A stretch of 64,000 nt of DNA from Meandrina meandrites (Eukaryota > Cnidaria > Anthozoa > Scleractinia > Meandrinidae), in the NCBI GenBank assembly GCA_963693305.1, contig OY855906.1, forward strand, positions 22,404,789 to 22,468,788, in the 5' to 3' direction. The notes beneath the pieces are model-generated. The model ran no database searches and was not told the DNA's origin. It saw nothing but the letters and a program-made list of their open reading frames with translations. Numbering within the stretch: the first letter of the stretch is position 1; each line of letters begins with the position of its first letter. The position numbers and the translations under genes were made by a program. Of the stretch, positions 13,476 through 25,000 are shown piece by piece.

Positions 13476-14392
13476 TCTTCATCATCATCATCATGATCAT
13501 CAATCTGTATTTAAATATAAAAGCCACGTTAACAACAGAAGTGGTCTTCCTAAAAATCATATTCTTGGTTTGCATGTGATGTCATAAAGTTCTTAACTCA
13601 AAACTGCGAGGTCCTCTGCATTTCAATCTACACTAGTTTGAAGATGACCTCGAAAAAACCTTCTTACAAGTTTTTGGTCTTGTTTATTAAGAGTGTAAGG
13701 TAGGGCTGGGTGTTTTCTCTGTTGATAGTTGAAGTCTTGAGAACATTGTGAATTTGGAACAAATTTGATCACTGTAGATTAAAAGTGTGCCCATTTATCA
13801 TGAAACATGTACTTGCTATACTATGTGCTCTTTGACATTGTTGCGATACATTTATGTTGTATTTCACGCTTTGCTTTCTCTCGTCGTTTGCTCTCATGCA
13901 GCATAAAGTAAACGGTTTAAATAATTAGGCTTCTTGAAGCTTTAAAGTTTAAGGAATTATGTTACATACAAGGCCAACCAGATAAGATAGTCAACCAATA
14001 GGCAAATTTGAAAACTCATGTTTAGTTCTATAATTTAAGGGGAATGACTTTGATAACAACAGCCGAAATAAAAACCTTTTGCATTCAGTGTTAACAATAT
14101 TGACTTGCAGATGATGAATGACAATGAATTTTTGACCATATATGACATCATGACAATTTGGTTAATTATGTATATGCATGTATTGTATGTAATACATGCA
14201 TATAAGACATCTTCACTCTTATATGTACAGCCTGTATAAACTAGTATTTTATAATTTTACATTCCCATTGCCAGGTCATTTGAAGGGGTTCTGCTCTTCA
14301 GTGACATCTTTGTTATGTGAAGTGAGCCAGTCATTCACCTTCCCAAAGGTGGCATTGAATTTCAAAAAGGAAATTCCAGATGCTGCCAACAC
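13476..14392. other. Non-coding spacer
   Basis: Starts with a short ATCATC microsatellite. No gene, RNA or mobile element is recognised. A TGCATGTATTGTATG phrase near 14,175 loosely resembles one near 12,075. Confidence 0.5.
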
Positions 14393-14468
14393 AATAGTAG
14401 TATATTCAAAGCACCTACAATACACATGAATATATAGGACAATGAGATATGGAGGGGTGAAAATGGGT
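14393..14468. repeat. 76-bp direct repeat, copy 1
   Basis: Begins AATAGTAGTATATTCAAAGC and ends GAAAATGGGT. It is the same as 14,681-14,756 by eye, with a period of 288 bp. Confidence 0.9.
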
Positions 14469-14680
14469 GCTGTCCACAAGTGTGGACAGTGGTATATTCA
14501 TGTGCATGAAGGTCTGTCACCGTGTCATGCCGGGGGTGGGTGGGTGGGTTCGCATACACAACAAGTGATGTGGTAGGAGAAATGTGCACAAAGGAAGGAA
14601 TCACGGTAATATATACAGCGCAGAGGATTGTGGGATATCTATTGTTATGATAATATTCATTTATTATTTCCGGTACTTTG

Positions 14681-14756
14681 AATAGTAGTATATTCAAAGC
14701 ACCTACAATACACATGAATATATAGGACAATGAGATATGGAGGGGTGAAAATGGGT
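14681..14756. repeat. 76-bp direct repeat, copy 2
   Basis: Second copy of the 76-bp unit. The 212 bp between the copies contains a GGGTGGGTGGGT run near 14,535 and is not itself repeated. Confidence 0.9.
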
Positions 14757-14829
14757 TGCGGTATCCCTCCGTTCAACTTCGGTAAAGGGATATACAGATG
14801 GGAATAAGGGATAACCTGGTCAAGATTAG

Positions 14830-15500
14830 GTGTATTCTCCCATTCTCCAAAATCTAATGCGAGAATGCTGGAACAAAATTTTGAGGCTATTACAATCTTG
14901 ATACAAAACACCTGGATCTACAATGTTCACTTCTTGACCAGTGAGTGTCGAAGAAGAGGAAATTGGCGGGCATAATTTTCGCCACCTGCATGTCATAGTC
15001 GCAGTAGAGTGACTGTGCCAACCACGTTTCCCATGAAATCCTGCAGGTCCACGATCCTTTTCTGAGGGGTGAAAACACATTCCTTTACTCCAACCTTGTG
15101 CCCAAGAGAAGCGAGGGTACAAGCAGCAAGGAAAACCGCAGCTTTTGAAACGGCAAAACGTGATTCGTCTGAAGGAGTAGCTAAAGTACTCGCCGCATGG
15201 TCGAAAGTTTTGGACTGCAACTAACCATCGTGCCTATCATCGATATACAAAGAGCAAGGCAGTCCTATTGAACTTAAGAAATGCGATACTAGGAGGCCGG
15301 TGGAAAGATAAACATAGGCAGAAATATTCCATCCAAAACAAAAACCATCCTTTCCACCTGATGCCAAAGAACGTACGACTAGGAAAGTCAAAGAGAATGT
15401 GTTCATAGCCTGACTTGTCGTCTAACGTTGTTTGGTAACATCCTTTCGTAAGGTATCTGGGTAATTGTGAAAGGTTGTCCAAACGAAAAGGGCGGTCAAA
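14830..15500 (-). pseudogene. Reverse transcriptase fragment, probably DIRS-like retroelement (decayed)
   Basis: Read on the minus strand from about 15,495 the peptide runs PFRLDNLSQLPRYL, then TTLDDKSGYEHILF (polymerase motif A region, LDDKSGY), then FFGIRWKGW. A frameshift near 15,340 moves to the frame with FGWNISAYVYLSTG and the YIDD catalytic box (PCSLYIDDRHDG, about 15,225-15,265). A stop at 15,221 and a further frame change lead to AAVFLAACTLASLGHKVGVK. The style (LDDKSGY, FGW, YIDDRH) is that of DIRS-type or related reverse transcriptases in cnidarian genomes. No recombinase, RNase H or terminal repeats were found, so the class is tentative. It is clearly non-functional. Confidence 0.65.
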
Positions 15501-16468
15501 AAACAGGGAACTGCCAATTCCGCCTCACACTCTAGTGGCCACATATCCATGGTTACCAACTCAGTAACTGTAGACTGGAACACGTCTACGCAAGGAGTAG
15601 GATCAGATTTGCAGTTCTCGGTACGGGAAAAGAACGGTTTTCTTTGGTTTTACAAACAAAGCTGAAAAGGATAAAAATAAAGCCCAAGTACATAAAAGAC
15701 GAAAAGGAGAATGAAATAGTGGCCACCAGAGGAGGAGGAATGGCAGCTTGACCCAGACAAACCGGGAGGAGAGTTGTACCCCTGTTTCAAGCGGCACTCC
15801 AACTCAGCTAGTAACACAAGGAGGGGAAAAAGTCGAGAGGAGAACAAACGCTAACAAAATTAAAGCCAAAGAACCACTTTATTATCATTCAAATTCAGCG
15901 TGGGTTGACAACACTTAATGAAAAATATATTCATAAACAAACTACTTTGTTTTACGCTGTAGTTATAAATAGACCAACAAAACATTTGAAAAATTCGCCG
16001 TGGCCCGCTCAATAAAAGCGAAAACGTCAACTATTAAATAGATACTTCTTGCAAAAAGAAAAAAGGTGACCAGCGTTTTACCTTTCAAGCACTCAGGCGG
16101 CAAGACAAATAATTGTCTTGCCGCAAAAACACTCGACCAAACAAAACTTCGCAGACAAAGTAAACTTTTGTCGCGCAGACTATAGCATTTTAGGGTCACA
16201 CACGGGTTAATGTGGCATATTATCTAAATCATTCAGATAAGCCTGAACAGCACTAGTTTGATGTGCACTTGAGACAGACCGGAAAAAATTCCTCCTTCGA
16301 TCGTCCTTGACCGATAACATTTGCACTAAAAGAGGCATCGTGCCGACATTCTGGAAAGCGAGAAAAATTTTAAACGCACTTGGCAACACCTTGGCAAACA
16401 CCTGGCAACACACGCGCCCGGGCGACATAATTCACGAGTAGAACGAATTCATAAACCAATTTGAAAGC
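15501..16468. other. Unassigned sequence between retroelement relics
   Basis: Several 60-80 aa minus-strand frames (15,603-15,847; 15,963-16,199; 16,207-16,428) have normal base composition and could be decayed retroelement sequence upstream of the reverse transcriptase, which reads on the same strand. None shows a motif I recognise. Confidence 0.4.
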
Positions 16469-17042
16469 ATTTATTTATTTATTTTATTTATTTATTTAAC
16501 ATTTCTTTATACACGGTTAAAAATCATCAGGTAATATACTATTATTTAGAATTATAATAAAAATTAATACAAATAAACTACTAATAAACAATCCATGCTA
16601 AATACTAATTAATAAAAATTGAAATACATGTAGTAAATACTAATTTAAATATTAAACTAATCCTGTTTTCCATGAATGCCGTGTCTAACTTTGCTTTTAA
16701 ATTGATTATAGGATTTTATCATCCTGAGATTGCAGGGTAGGCTGTTCCAGAGAGTTGCACCACTGTAACTAAAGCTATTTTTCATATAGTTAGTTCGTGG
16801 ATGTGGTACAACCAGTTTGTTTTCGGAATCCCTTAAAGAATAGCGGATTCCACTACGTTTTAGAAATTTAGACGATAGGTATTCAGGAACCAAGCCATTT
16901 AAAGATCTATATACCATAAAGGCTTTCTGAATTTGACGTTGGGTACACAAATCTTTCCAACCTAGTTGTCGTATTAGACCTTTGGCATCAGTATCATAAC
17001 TAGAGGAAGCTAACACGCGAGCGGCGCGGTTCTGAAGCACTG
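16469..17042 (-). mobile_element. 5'-truncated non-LTR retrotransposon (LINE) tail
   Basis: The minus strand from about 17,042 to the TAG at 16,657 encodes about 128 residues typical of the end of a LINE reverse transcriptase ORF. It reads LQNRAARVL, LGWKDL, QIQKAFMVYRSLNGLVPEYL, YSLRDSENKL, PRTNYMKNSFSYSGATLWNS and LPCNLR. A 3' untranslated part follows, and a TAAA-type tail (plus-strand atttatttatttattttatt at 16,470-16,499) marks the 3' end. The 5' end stops abruptly where the 865-bp duplication begins. The methionine and isoleucine run at the start of the open frame comes from the neighbouring ATT tract and is not part of the element. Truncation from the 5' side is usual for LINE insertions. 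Confidence 0.8.
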
Positions 17043-17092
17043 TAACACGCATTTGATCATATTCACATGAAATTTGCGCGATATAAATGTTA

Positions 17093-17133
<41 letters not shown>

Positions 17134-17905
17134 CAAATTCACAAATTTGGTAGTTCCAAGTCTTTGTGAGACATGGCTATCTAATTAATGGATATAATAC
17201 ATCTATGGTGCAAATTGAAATGACATTTGTGTAAAGAAACTAATATGCTTTAACAGACTTAAATTGAGATCCTTACAAACCAAAGCAAATTTGCACAAAC
17301 ATTAATTGTTAAGAACACGGTGCAACAATGAAAACAGTAAGCCGGGTGCCAAGTACAAAAACCTAAAATGCTTGTGAACAATCATTCACAATCTCATTTG
17401 TTGAGTACTAGCACTACTAAATACAACCATACATTATGTAATGTAGCTGGTGAACAAATTTGGGTAGAAATGATATTTTTGAAATTAACATTTGACCCAA
17501 TAGTTTGTAGTAGTACAGCTACATTATTGAAATAGAAGGTGAATGTAAACGGTTTTACTTCATGATTTGCAAAATTTTCAGATGTGTGGAGGCACTTTGA
17601 CTACTGCTTCAAACATTTTTGAGCCATTTGAAAAATTTGGCGTCAGAGTAGATGCTGCAACCATTTGCACCATTTTGACAAGGCAAGCTGATGAAAGTGT
17701 GTAATTGTGGCAAATTAGTACAAAAAGTGGCTTCTTGACAAATGTTGAGAACCTGTTAAAATTGTGTAGGTTTGAGTGCAATCCACCAGAAGCAGCTCTA
17801 ACCATACACAAAATGTATGTGATGTTCAGCTCCCTTTGGGCTGGTGATTCATTTCAACCTGTTTTACTGTCCTGACAATGCATAATCTCTACAGTGACCA
17901 GCATA
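17041..17905. repeat. Direct duplication, copy 2 (of 12,627-13,475)
   Basis: Same sequence as copy 1, with a longer ATT tract (about 17,093-17,132). It starts at TGTAACACGC inside what was a SINE body but lacks the SINE head. That shows the SINE existed before the duplication or rearrangement and that this copy is the derived one. Confidence 0.9.
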
Positions 17906-17966
17906 GCGTGTTTCTTGTCATTTGACGCCACAGTTGATACCTTGCCAATGTGAAAAAAATAAGCCG

Positions 17967-18061
17967 GTTATTTTTAGGCACCTCAGGGATATGTGATTTA
18001 TTCGCCTCGGGTTGCACCCTCGGTAAATAAATCACATTTCCCCTTGTTGCCTGAAAATAAC
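17967..18061. repeat. Imperfect inverted repeat (hairpin, possible small MITE)
   Basis: The left arm begins GTTATTTTTAGGCA and the right arm ends TGCCTGAAAATAAC. The inner parts ATGTGATTTATT and AATAAATCACAT also pair. Arms are about 45 bp with a few mismatches and a short loop near 18,013. Confidence 0.8.
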
Positions 18062-19383
18062 CCTTACTTAAAATACATACTTGCTAGATCGTGAATTAAA
18101 TTATGTTGTTTTTTAAATTAAAATGTGTCATCCTCAGCTGTCCTCCCTGTTACCATCGCAACATTGACATCAGCCCATCGGCTATGATTAACTTCTCTTG
18201 TTCAGCTTGTATCTGTTCATATTTTTGGTATTGTACTCAATTCTACAAACCATTCTATAAATCTCATATATTCGCTACAACAATGTAAATCTTCATACAC
18301 AGTTTGTCCAGATTTCCTGTGTTGCGAGCACATCAAAAAATACACGAGGGATGCTGTTAATTCAAGGAAGAGAAAAACTAATCATCAAACTTATTTGGAA
18401 TAAAGTTTAGGTCAGGAATAATTAAGTCAATCTCTCTCCATTCTAGATATCAATTTGTGAATCGTGGCAATAATGTTAGTGTAATCAGTCTGTAGTGATG
18501 GACAAGGGAACTTCGTTTCCTTTTGCCCGGCAACAATGAGTGAAGGTGGTGCCTTCATGAAACCCCTGCCTTTTAGAGCAGCTAATACGTGGCAAGGTCT
18601 GAGGCGAGATCTTTATATTTGCCACGGGGGACCGGGAACCCTCCTTCTTTTACATAACTATTTGTGTGTTCCATATTGAACAACATTAAAGTAATGTAAC
18701 ATCATCCACACTTCCTTACCATCATCATTTTTATGGCAAAACTTAATGTGTTGTTATTTGCCTTTTCAGGATTAAAACCAGTCGTAGAGTTTGCACAAAG
18801 TTACAGACACAGACATAATGGACAAGCAGATTATTAATTAATTTCTTCATTCAATGTAAGGACACAGGACGTGTCTAATGATAACATCTTTGGATGACTG
18901 TGGAATATCCCACGAGTCACTTGTATTCTCTCCATATACACACAATCTTTAGGCGAAAGAAGAAAATACAGGTGACAAGTGGGATGTTCCATGGCATGCT
19001 ACGCAAAAGTTTCGCATAATTGTTTTATGGCATGCAATTGAAAATACGCTCACAAAATGTTGTCGGGAAAAAATTACAGCATAGGATGGGAAGGTTAAGT
19101 TTAATACAGTCAAATATACGACAGCTTTTGTGTATTCGGATTAGCTGTATTTTCTGTGGCATGGTATATAAAACCGTGTAGCATACACGATGCAGGAAGA
19201 TCAGGCAGATATTGATAAGCTGACCAAAAACCTTTCATGGTGGGGGGTTTAGGTATTTTCCAAAACAACACATGTTACTTTCCTTTGAGATTTCCCTTAC
19301 CCTTAGGGCACACACAAGCAGACATTTCCTATGAAGAAAGGGTTACTAGGGACACAGATCGATTGATTTGGTCAAGGAAACAG
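18062..19383. other. Non-coding spacer
   Basis: No gene or repeat that I can support. A 61-aa open frame at 18,103-18,288 has no recognisable feature. Confidence 0.45.
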
Positions 19384-19700
19384 TCAAGAAAAAAGTAAAA
19401 AAGAAGTCCACTTTTCGTTCTCGATTTTTTTCCGACTTTTTCCCTGTGTTATTTCTCTTATTTTACCGACTTTTTCGTAATCTCTTTTCCGACTTGTTTC
19501 CCGACTTTCCGACTTTTCGCGAAGTTTTTCTGCACTATTTTCCGACCTTTTTCCCGCGTTTTTTGTTGAATTTTATCCGAAGTTTTTCCATTTTCACGAC
19601 TTTTTATCGACCATTGTCTGACCCTTTCCTGTACTTTTTTCTCGATTTTTCCCATTTGTTCTGAGTTTTCCCGACTATATTTCTGACTTTTATCTCGATT
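19384..19700. repeat. Degenerate CGACTTTTTCCC-type pyrimidine array
   Basis: About 300 bp of imperfect units built on CGACTTTTTC or CCGACTTTTTCCC, pyrimidine-rich on the plus strand. Similar arrays occur at 34,640-35,460, 45,039-45,859 and 61,676-62,038. The Phe/Ser-rich and Lys/Arg-rich open frames (98 and 65 aa on opposite strands) follow from the repeat and are not counted as genes. Confidence 0.8.
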
Positions 19701-20229
19701 GTTTTTTTCGAATGCTTAAATTATTCTTTTTGTTTTAAAACTTAACTTTAATTTCTTGTGTCAAACTAGACCGATTGTTTGCAGTCTGTGTCGCCGTCAC
19801 CGTCGCCATCATTATTTAATTATTTTGTAGGGACATGTTGCACAACCATCTACACGATGGGACATTGCATCTCTGCAACATTTTTTCCCTGCGACACGTC
19901 CCACAAAGTTTAACGAGTTCCAGGATCAAAATTGCTGCAAAATTTGTGTTGCACGAGCTTAAAGTAATCAGCCAGACAATAGGACGTGTCGCTGCAACTT
20001 GCCCCTGGGACATGCTCCCCGCTACAATTTTTTAACAAATTTATGGTAGAGTTGGGGAGGGGATTATTACAAGGGTCTATGCTGTTAAAAGTGTCACTAA
20101 AGTAGTGAGCACGAGTAATATAGAGCCATTTTTATGCTTCGAATTATATAGGGTGGTTTGCAGTATAATTTTGAACTGATTTCATATACCGGTCAGTGCC
20201 CAGCTCCTGACAACGAACCAGGTTGTGTT

Positions 20230-21382
20230 GAGGTTAGGGTTATTGTAACAGACCCGTAACGGACGAGTTAAGAGTTAGGGTTCTTGTAACATACGGGTAA
20301 CGGACGGGTTAAGAGTTGGGGTTTTTGTAACAGACACGTAACGGACGGTTTAAGGTGGCTCGACTGGATTTTTTAGGGGCAACACCGCTCAAGTTTGAGA
20401 ATTAACCAGATCGTCATTAACACTGCCATCGAAAAAAAACGGTCGTGGCGATCCCCATAATTTTGTATACACAATATTAAATGGCATCAAACTAATATGA
20501 GATGAAACTACATTCCCAAAGCGCGCCGTGTTCTTTAGATATTACCCAATTATCTCCATAGTATGTTTTTTACTGTATTTACAACCCTCAAAACTTCATC
20601 CCCAAAAATTTCGATAACGCTATTACAGAATTTGTTCAAACTTTGCCAACATTGAGGCAGGTGTAGGAGGTACATGCTCCCTTGAGCGATTTGCGAAAAA
20701 ATCTCCTGGTGCCGAGCAATACGAACGAAATTGATAAACATGATGACGTCATTACGTTGCTATGACAACTCCGATGTCAAAATAACACTAGCCATAACAA
20801 CTTTCCATCTTTACCTAATTCAGCTGTGGTGATCGTTTTTCGATGGCATTGTTAATGGCGATCTGGTTAGTTCTCAAACTTGAGCGGCGTTGCCCCTGTT
20901 AAAACCAGTAGAGCCACCTTAAGAGTTAGGGTTATTGTAACAGACACGTAACGGACGGGTTAAGAGTTAGGGTTATTTTAACATACGCGTAACGGACGGG
21001 TTAAGAGTTAGGTTTATTGTAACACGCGTAACGGACGGGTTAAGAGTTAGGGTTATTTTAACATACGCGTAACGGACGGGTTAAGAGTTAGGGTTATTGT
21101 AACACGCGTAACGGACGGGTTAAGAGTTAGGGTTTTTTAACATACGCGTAACGGACGGGTGAAGTGTTAGGGTTTCTGTAACACACACGTAACGGACGGG
21201 TTAAGAGTTAGGGTTTCTGTAACAGACGCGTGACGGACGGGTTAAGAGTTAGGGTTTTTGTAACAGACACGTAACGGACGGGTTAAGGGTAAGCGTTATC
21301 GTAACAGATGCGTAACGGACGGGTTTAGAGTTCGGGTTTTGGTAACAGACACGTAACGGATGTTTTTTTGTTAGGGTTATTT
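20230..21382. repeat. ~40-bp tandem array with TTAGGG in most units
   Basis: Units read roughly GAGTTAGGGTTATTGTAACA then GACACGTAACGGACGGGTTAA. Three units lie before the MITE at 20,354 and about eleven after it. Most contain the hexamer TTAGGG inside AGTTAGGGTT; a few are mutated (GTTGGGG near 20,312, GTTAGGTT near 21,007). Every unit has CpG sites (CGTAACGGACG). The array ends near 21,382, where the dispersed poly-G repeat begins. Confidence 0.9.
20354..20918. mobile_element. 565-bp MITE with TTAA target duplication
   Basis: The left end GGTGGCTCGACTGG and right end CCAGTAGAGCCACC are inverted. The similarity extends for about 80 bp inward, including CGCTCAAGTTTGAGAA and its complement. 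TTAA flanks both ends (20,350-20,353 and 20,919-20,922). Neighbouring array units read GGGTTAAGAG without an insert, which confirms TTAA as the duplicated target. TTAA targeting is the mark of piggyBac-type elements, although these ends do not start with the usual CCC. No transposase is present. The 63-aa minus-strand frame inside is not recognised. Confidence 0.85.
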
Positions 21383-21560
21383 TAACAATGACCTCCTATT
21401 CAGTGTTTCCTTTTTAATCACATTAATTGCCTGTTTAGTTAGCGTCTTAGTTAGGGACTGTGCAATAATTATCAGTCTGGCACAGGGGTTGGGGGGGGGG
21501 GGGGGGGGGGTTATTAAAAATGCAACAAGGCCAAAAATTTACTTAGCCCCATTTCCTGGA
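21383..21560. repeat. Dispersed repeat with poly-G run, copy 1
   Basis: Starts AACAATGACCTCCTATTCAG and contains GGGACTGTGCAATAATTAT and a G run of about 20 (near 21,490-21,510). It ends near the phrase ACTTAGCCCCAT, TTCCTGGACA. The same order of phrases occurs at 63,787-64,000. A poly-C run at 21,728-21,745 lies further on. Confidence 0.85.
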
Positions 21561-22049
21561 CAAAAGGCCTCATATTTTAATATGACATTTTAAGGGGGCG
21601 TTCATTTTTTATTGGATAGGGGGAGCTAGTGGAATTTCATATGTAGTCTCTGAAATATCTTATGACCCCCTCTCGATCAGAAATATTTTACCCTTGTCCA
21701 CCTAATAATACTAATTTCTTGAGATAACCCCCCCCCCCCCCCCCCACAAATAAAAAAGGGAAATAAAATTCTAACTTTTTCATATATCCAGCTACCATTA
21801 ATAGCAGATACAATTGCAGTTTGAAGCAATAACCATAGTACCGTATTTTCTCAATTAAACGCCCCCAGCGTTTATTTCAAAATTGGCCTTGTGGACCCGG
21901 CGTTTATTTGAAGCCGGCGTTAAATCGGGGCCCGGCGTTTATTTATAAATTGCAGTTTTCCGATTTTTTCAGACTGATTTATTATCACCCATTCTCCTAG
22001 ACCAAGGGCAGTTTGTCAACGCAGAAAGTTTTCCCTTCGTACCGCCCTG
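21561..22049. other. Spacer with fragment of a GCGTTTATTT-rich repeat
   Basis: Contains a poly-C run (21,728-21,745). Around 21,845-21,955 several GGCGTTTATTT copies in a GC-richer context resemble a dispersed element end, starting GTATTTTCTCAATTAAACGC. No gene is seen. The satellite begins at about 22,050. Confidence 0.5.
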
Positions 22050-25000
22050 GCACGTTTAACTTCGTTTGCCTACGTTTATCGTTGTTTGCCCACGTTAAAT
22101 TCCTTGTAAAAAAAGTAGGCAAACGAAGTTAAACGTATAAGCAAACGACGATAAACGTAGGAAAACGTAGGCGAACGAAATTAAACGTTGGCAAATGACG
22201 ATAAACGTAGCAAAACGAAGTTAAACGTAGGGAAACGAATTGAAACGTAGGCAAACGAAGTTAAACGTAGGAAAACTGAGTGAAACGTAGGCAAACAAAG
22301 TTTAGCGTAGGCAAACGATGATAAACGTAGACAAACGAAGTTAAATGTGGCCAAACGAACTTAAATGTAGGGAACCAAACTTAAAGGCAGGCAAACGATG
22401 ATAAACGGTGGAAAACGAAGTTAAGGGTAGGTAAACGAAGTTAATCGTAGGCAAACGAAGTTAAACGTAGGAAAACGAAGATAAACGAGGGAAAACGAAG
22501 TTCAGCGAAGGAGAACGTTTGCTACGTTCATCTTCGTTTTCCTACGTTTATCGTCCTTTGCCTACCTTTTCCTCGCTTGCAAACGTTTAACTTCGTTTAC
22601 CTACGGTTTACCTTTATTTGCCGAAGTTTAATTTCGCTTGCCTTTGTTTAACTTCGTTTGCCTACGTTTATCCTCGTTTTGCTACCTTTAAGTTCGTTTA
22701 CCTTTATCGTCGTTTGCCTACGTTTAACTTCGTTTGCCTAAGTTTAACATCGTTTGTCTACCTTTAACTTCGTTCGCCTTCGTTTAACCTCGTATATCGT
22801 CGTTTACCTACGTTTAACTTCGTTTACCTAAGTTTATCAATGTTTTTCTACCTTTAACTTCGTTTGCCTACGTTTGTTCTCGTTTGCCTACGTTTAACTT
22901 CGTTTGCCTAAGTTTAACATCGTTTGTCTACCTTTAACTTCGTTTGCCTACGTTTAACTTCGTTTATCTTCGATTCTCTACGTTCACCTTTCATTGCTTC
23001 GTTTAACTTCGCGTCTCCACCTTTAACTTCGTTTACCTACGTTCAACTTCCTTTGGCTACGTTTATTGTCGTTTGCCTACGTTTAACTTCGTTTGCCTAC
23101 CTTTAACTTCGTTTGTGTACGTTTAATTTCATTGGCCTAAGTTTAACTTCTTTTTTTGCGTTAAAATTCGTTTGCCTACGGCCTTTAACTTCGTTTCGCT
23201 ACGTTTAACTTCTTTCGCCTACGTTTATCGTGGTTTGCCTACGTTAACTTTATTGTAAAAAAACGTTTATCGTCCTTTGCCTACGTTTACTTCGTTTGCC
23301 AACGTTTAACTTTGCTTACCTACGTTTACCTTCATTTGCCGAAGTTTAACTTCGTTTGCCTTCAATTAACTTTGTTTGCCTTCGTTTAACTTCGTTTGCC
23401 TACGTTTATGCTCGTTTGGCTACGTTTAGTTTCATTTACCTACGTTTATCGTCGTTTGCCTGGAGTTAACTTCGTTTGCCTGCGTTTAACATCGTTTGAC
23501 TACCTTTAACTTCGTTCGCCTACGTTTGTTCTCGTTTGCCTACGTTTAACTTCGTTTGCCTACGTTTATCGTTGTTTGCCTACGTTAACTTTGTTGTAAA
23601 AAAACGTACGCAAAGGAAGTAAAACATAGGCAAACGAAGTTAAACGTAAGCAAACGACGATAAACGGAGGAAAACAAAGTTAAGCGAAGGAAAACGTTTC
23701 CCAACGTTTAACTTCGTTTACCAACGTTTACCTTCATGTGCCGAAGTTTAAATTCGTTTGCCTTCGTTTAACTTCGTTTGCCTACGTTTCTCGTTTGGCT
23801 ACGGTTAAGTTCGTTTACCTACGTTTATCGTCGTTTGGCTGCGTTTAACTTCGTTTGTCCTAAGTTTAACATCGTTTGACTACCTTGAAGTTCGTTGGCC
23901 TACGTTTAACTTCGTTTACCTAAGTTTATCATTGTTTTTTTTACCTTTAACTTCGTTTGCTTTTGTTTATCCTGGTTTGCCTACATTTAAGTTCGTGTCT
24001 CTACGTTTAACCTCGTTTGCCTACGTTTAACTTCGTTGAACTTCGTTTTTCTACGTTCAACTTCGTTTGCCTGTGTTCATCGTTGATTGCCTACCTTTAA
24101 CTTTGTTTGTCTACGTTTAACTTCGTTCGCCTACCTTTGTCTTCGTTTGCCTACGTTTAATTTCGTTAAATGTGGCCAAACGAACTTAAATGTAGGGAAC
24201 CAAACTTAAAGGCAGGCAAACGATGATAAACGGTGGAAAACGAAGTTAAGGGTAGGTAAACGAAGTTAATCGTAGGCAAACGAAGTTAAACGTAGGAAAA
24301 CGAAGATAAACGTGGGAAAACGAAGTTCAGCGAAGGAGAACGTTTGCTACGTTCATCTTCGTTTTCCTACGTTTATCGTCCTTTGCCTACCTTTTCCTCG
24401 CTTGCAAACGTTTAACTTCGTTTACCTACGGTTTACCTTTATTTGCCGAAGTTTAATTTCGCTTGCCTTTGTTTAACTTCGTTTGCCTACGTTTATCCTC
24501 GTTTTGCTACCTTTAAGTTCGTTTACCTTTATCGTCGTTTGCCTACGTTTAACTTCGTTTGCCTAAGTTTAACATCGTTTGTCTACCTTTAACTTCGTTC
24601 GCCTTCGTTTAACCTCGTATATCGTCGTTTACCTACGTTTAACTTCGTTTACCTAAGTTTATCAATGTTTTTCTACCTTTAACTTCGTTTGCCTACGTTT
24701 GTTCTCGTTTGCCTACGTTTAACTTCGTTTGCCTAAGTTTAACATCGTTTGTCTACCTTTAACTTCGTTTGCCTACGTTTAACTTCGTTTATCTTCGATT
24801 CTCTACGTTCACCTTTCATTGCTTCGTTTAACTTCGCGTCTCCACCTTTAACTTCGTTTACCTACGTTCAACTTCCTTTGGCTACGTTTATTGTCGTTTG
24901 CCTACGTTTAACTTCGTTTGCCTAAGTTTAACATCGTTTGTCTACCTTTAACTTCGTTTGCCTTCGTTTAACCTCGTATGTCGTCGTTTACCTACGTTTA

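Noticed and set aside
12627..17905. Direct 850-bp repeats as LTRs of a retrotransposon (they begin TG and nearly end CA)
   Set aside because: The first copy starts inside an intact SINE, and the repeat includes the SINE tail and unique flank, with no target duplication, primer site or polypurine tract seen.
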